Source: Pseudanabaena sp. PCC 6802 (GTDB taxonomy: Bacteria > Cyanobacteriota > Cyanobacteriia > Pseudanabaenales > Pseudanabaenaceae). From it: a stretch of 64,000 nucleotides of DNA. This document shows, piece by piece, positions 63,730 to 64,000 of the stretch (position 1 is its first letter; every line of letters begins with the position of its first letter). The notes below the pieces were generated by a model. That model did not search any database. It was not told where the DNA came from and was given only the letters and a program-made list of their open reading frames with translations. The stretch covers positions 2,290,868 through 2,354,867 of the forward strand of contig NZ_KB235914.1 in NCBI RefSeq assembly GCF_000332175.1. The letters run 5' to 3'. A program made the position numbers and the translations under genes.

Positions 63730-64000
63730 TTAGATGTAGTACATCGTGGTAGATAACTGGCGTTGCTTTTCCAGTTCGTACAAATCTTTTAATGTGGAGT
63801 TTGCCAAAACTTCAGTCGCCGCTTTTTGCGCGGTTTGCCATAACTCCCGCACAACGGAAATATCCGGAGCATCTGGGCTGTTCTGCACTTTACCAGTTAC
63901 AGAAGATGGCGGATCGTTTCCCTCAATGCAGCGAACAATTTCCAGAATACTGATACTCCAGGGTTCTCGTGCGAGCAAATAGCCACCCTTAGAGCCACGT
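63730..64000 (-). CDS. Rrf2-family transcription regulator (5' end outside window)
   Basis: Open to the window edge on the minus strand; the N-terminal helix-turn-helix is outside. The visible part begins RGSKGGYLLAREPWSISILEIVRCIEG, the wing and following helix of Rrf2 proteins, with a C-terminal dimer helix (VRELWQTAQKAATEVL). Only one Cys is present, so the three-Cys cluster-binding pattern of IscR is missing. Placement before cysK fits a CymR-like control of sulfur genes, as inference. Confidence 0.85.
   Translation of the reverse strand, partial: RGSKGGYLLAREPWSISILEIVRCIEGNDPPSSVTGKVQNSPDAPDISVVRELWQTAQKAATEVLANSTLKDLYELEKQRQLSTTMYYI

Overview
The window is cyanobacterial chromosome. 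It is dense in the HIP1 palindrome GCGATCGC and carries cyanobacterial or plastid-type families (Ycf46, Ycf35, Ycf45/R3H ATPase, LdpA, DUF3386, DUF2358, a hydrogenase hyp set, CobH/CbiC). The genus cannot be fixed from sequence alone; a Pseudanabaena/Leptolyngbya-like lineage is only a guess.

Layout. 1-7.9 kb: tail of a Ycf46 AAA+ ATPase, two near-identical ycf35 genes in tandem, a zinc-ribbon protein, an unknown gene split by a small palindromic element, a DAO-type oxidoreductase, an ABC-F ATPase, argF and a methyltransferase-like protein. 7.9-13.7 kb: a Fur-box-like site with no gene behind it, tRNA-Val(CAC), an IS flanked by TTATAA, a HEAT-repeat protein, rpe, nrdR, and an IS5-type IS with a duplicated tail. 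13.7-29.3 kb: mostly housekeeping genes (nagA, an HtrA-like protease, an RTX/HAF-repeat protein, holA, a sugar transferase, cobH, ilvD, a CopG/ParE pair, a 23S-type methyltransferase, DUF3386, an ECF-type ATPase). 29.4-42 kb: three RTX proteins with almost identical N-terminal halves and different C-terminal halves, around hypC-hypD-[AbrB/PIN pair]-hypE and gyrA-NUDIX. 42-46 kb: a permease, TIGR03943 and beta-propeller gene set. 45.9-54.9 kb: an accessory region. It starts at a 3' fragment of tRNA-Pro(GGG) beside a tyrosine recombinase, which looks like an attachment site, and holds a Fic gene split by two ISs, an IS256 element inside an IS701-type element, and IS1 and IS110 debris. 55-64 kb: a CysQ-like phosphatase, ldpA, ycf45, recR, hisG, HU, a Uma2 nuclease, cysK and an Rrf2 regulator.

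The most informative layer is the mobile DNA. Two families of about 105-160 bp palindromic elements (called A and B here), both ending in TATAGC, occur ten times in all. One A copy interrupts a reading frame that is restored exactly if the element and one TA are removed, which supports TA-target transposition (MITE-like). The same in-silico excision works for the IS5 and ISKra4 copies in the Fic gene and for the IS256 copy in the IS701 transposase. Short-range gene conversion is suggested for the ycf35 pair and for the RTX trio. I saw no CRISPR array, rRNA, prophage structural module or complete defence system.
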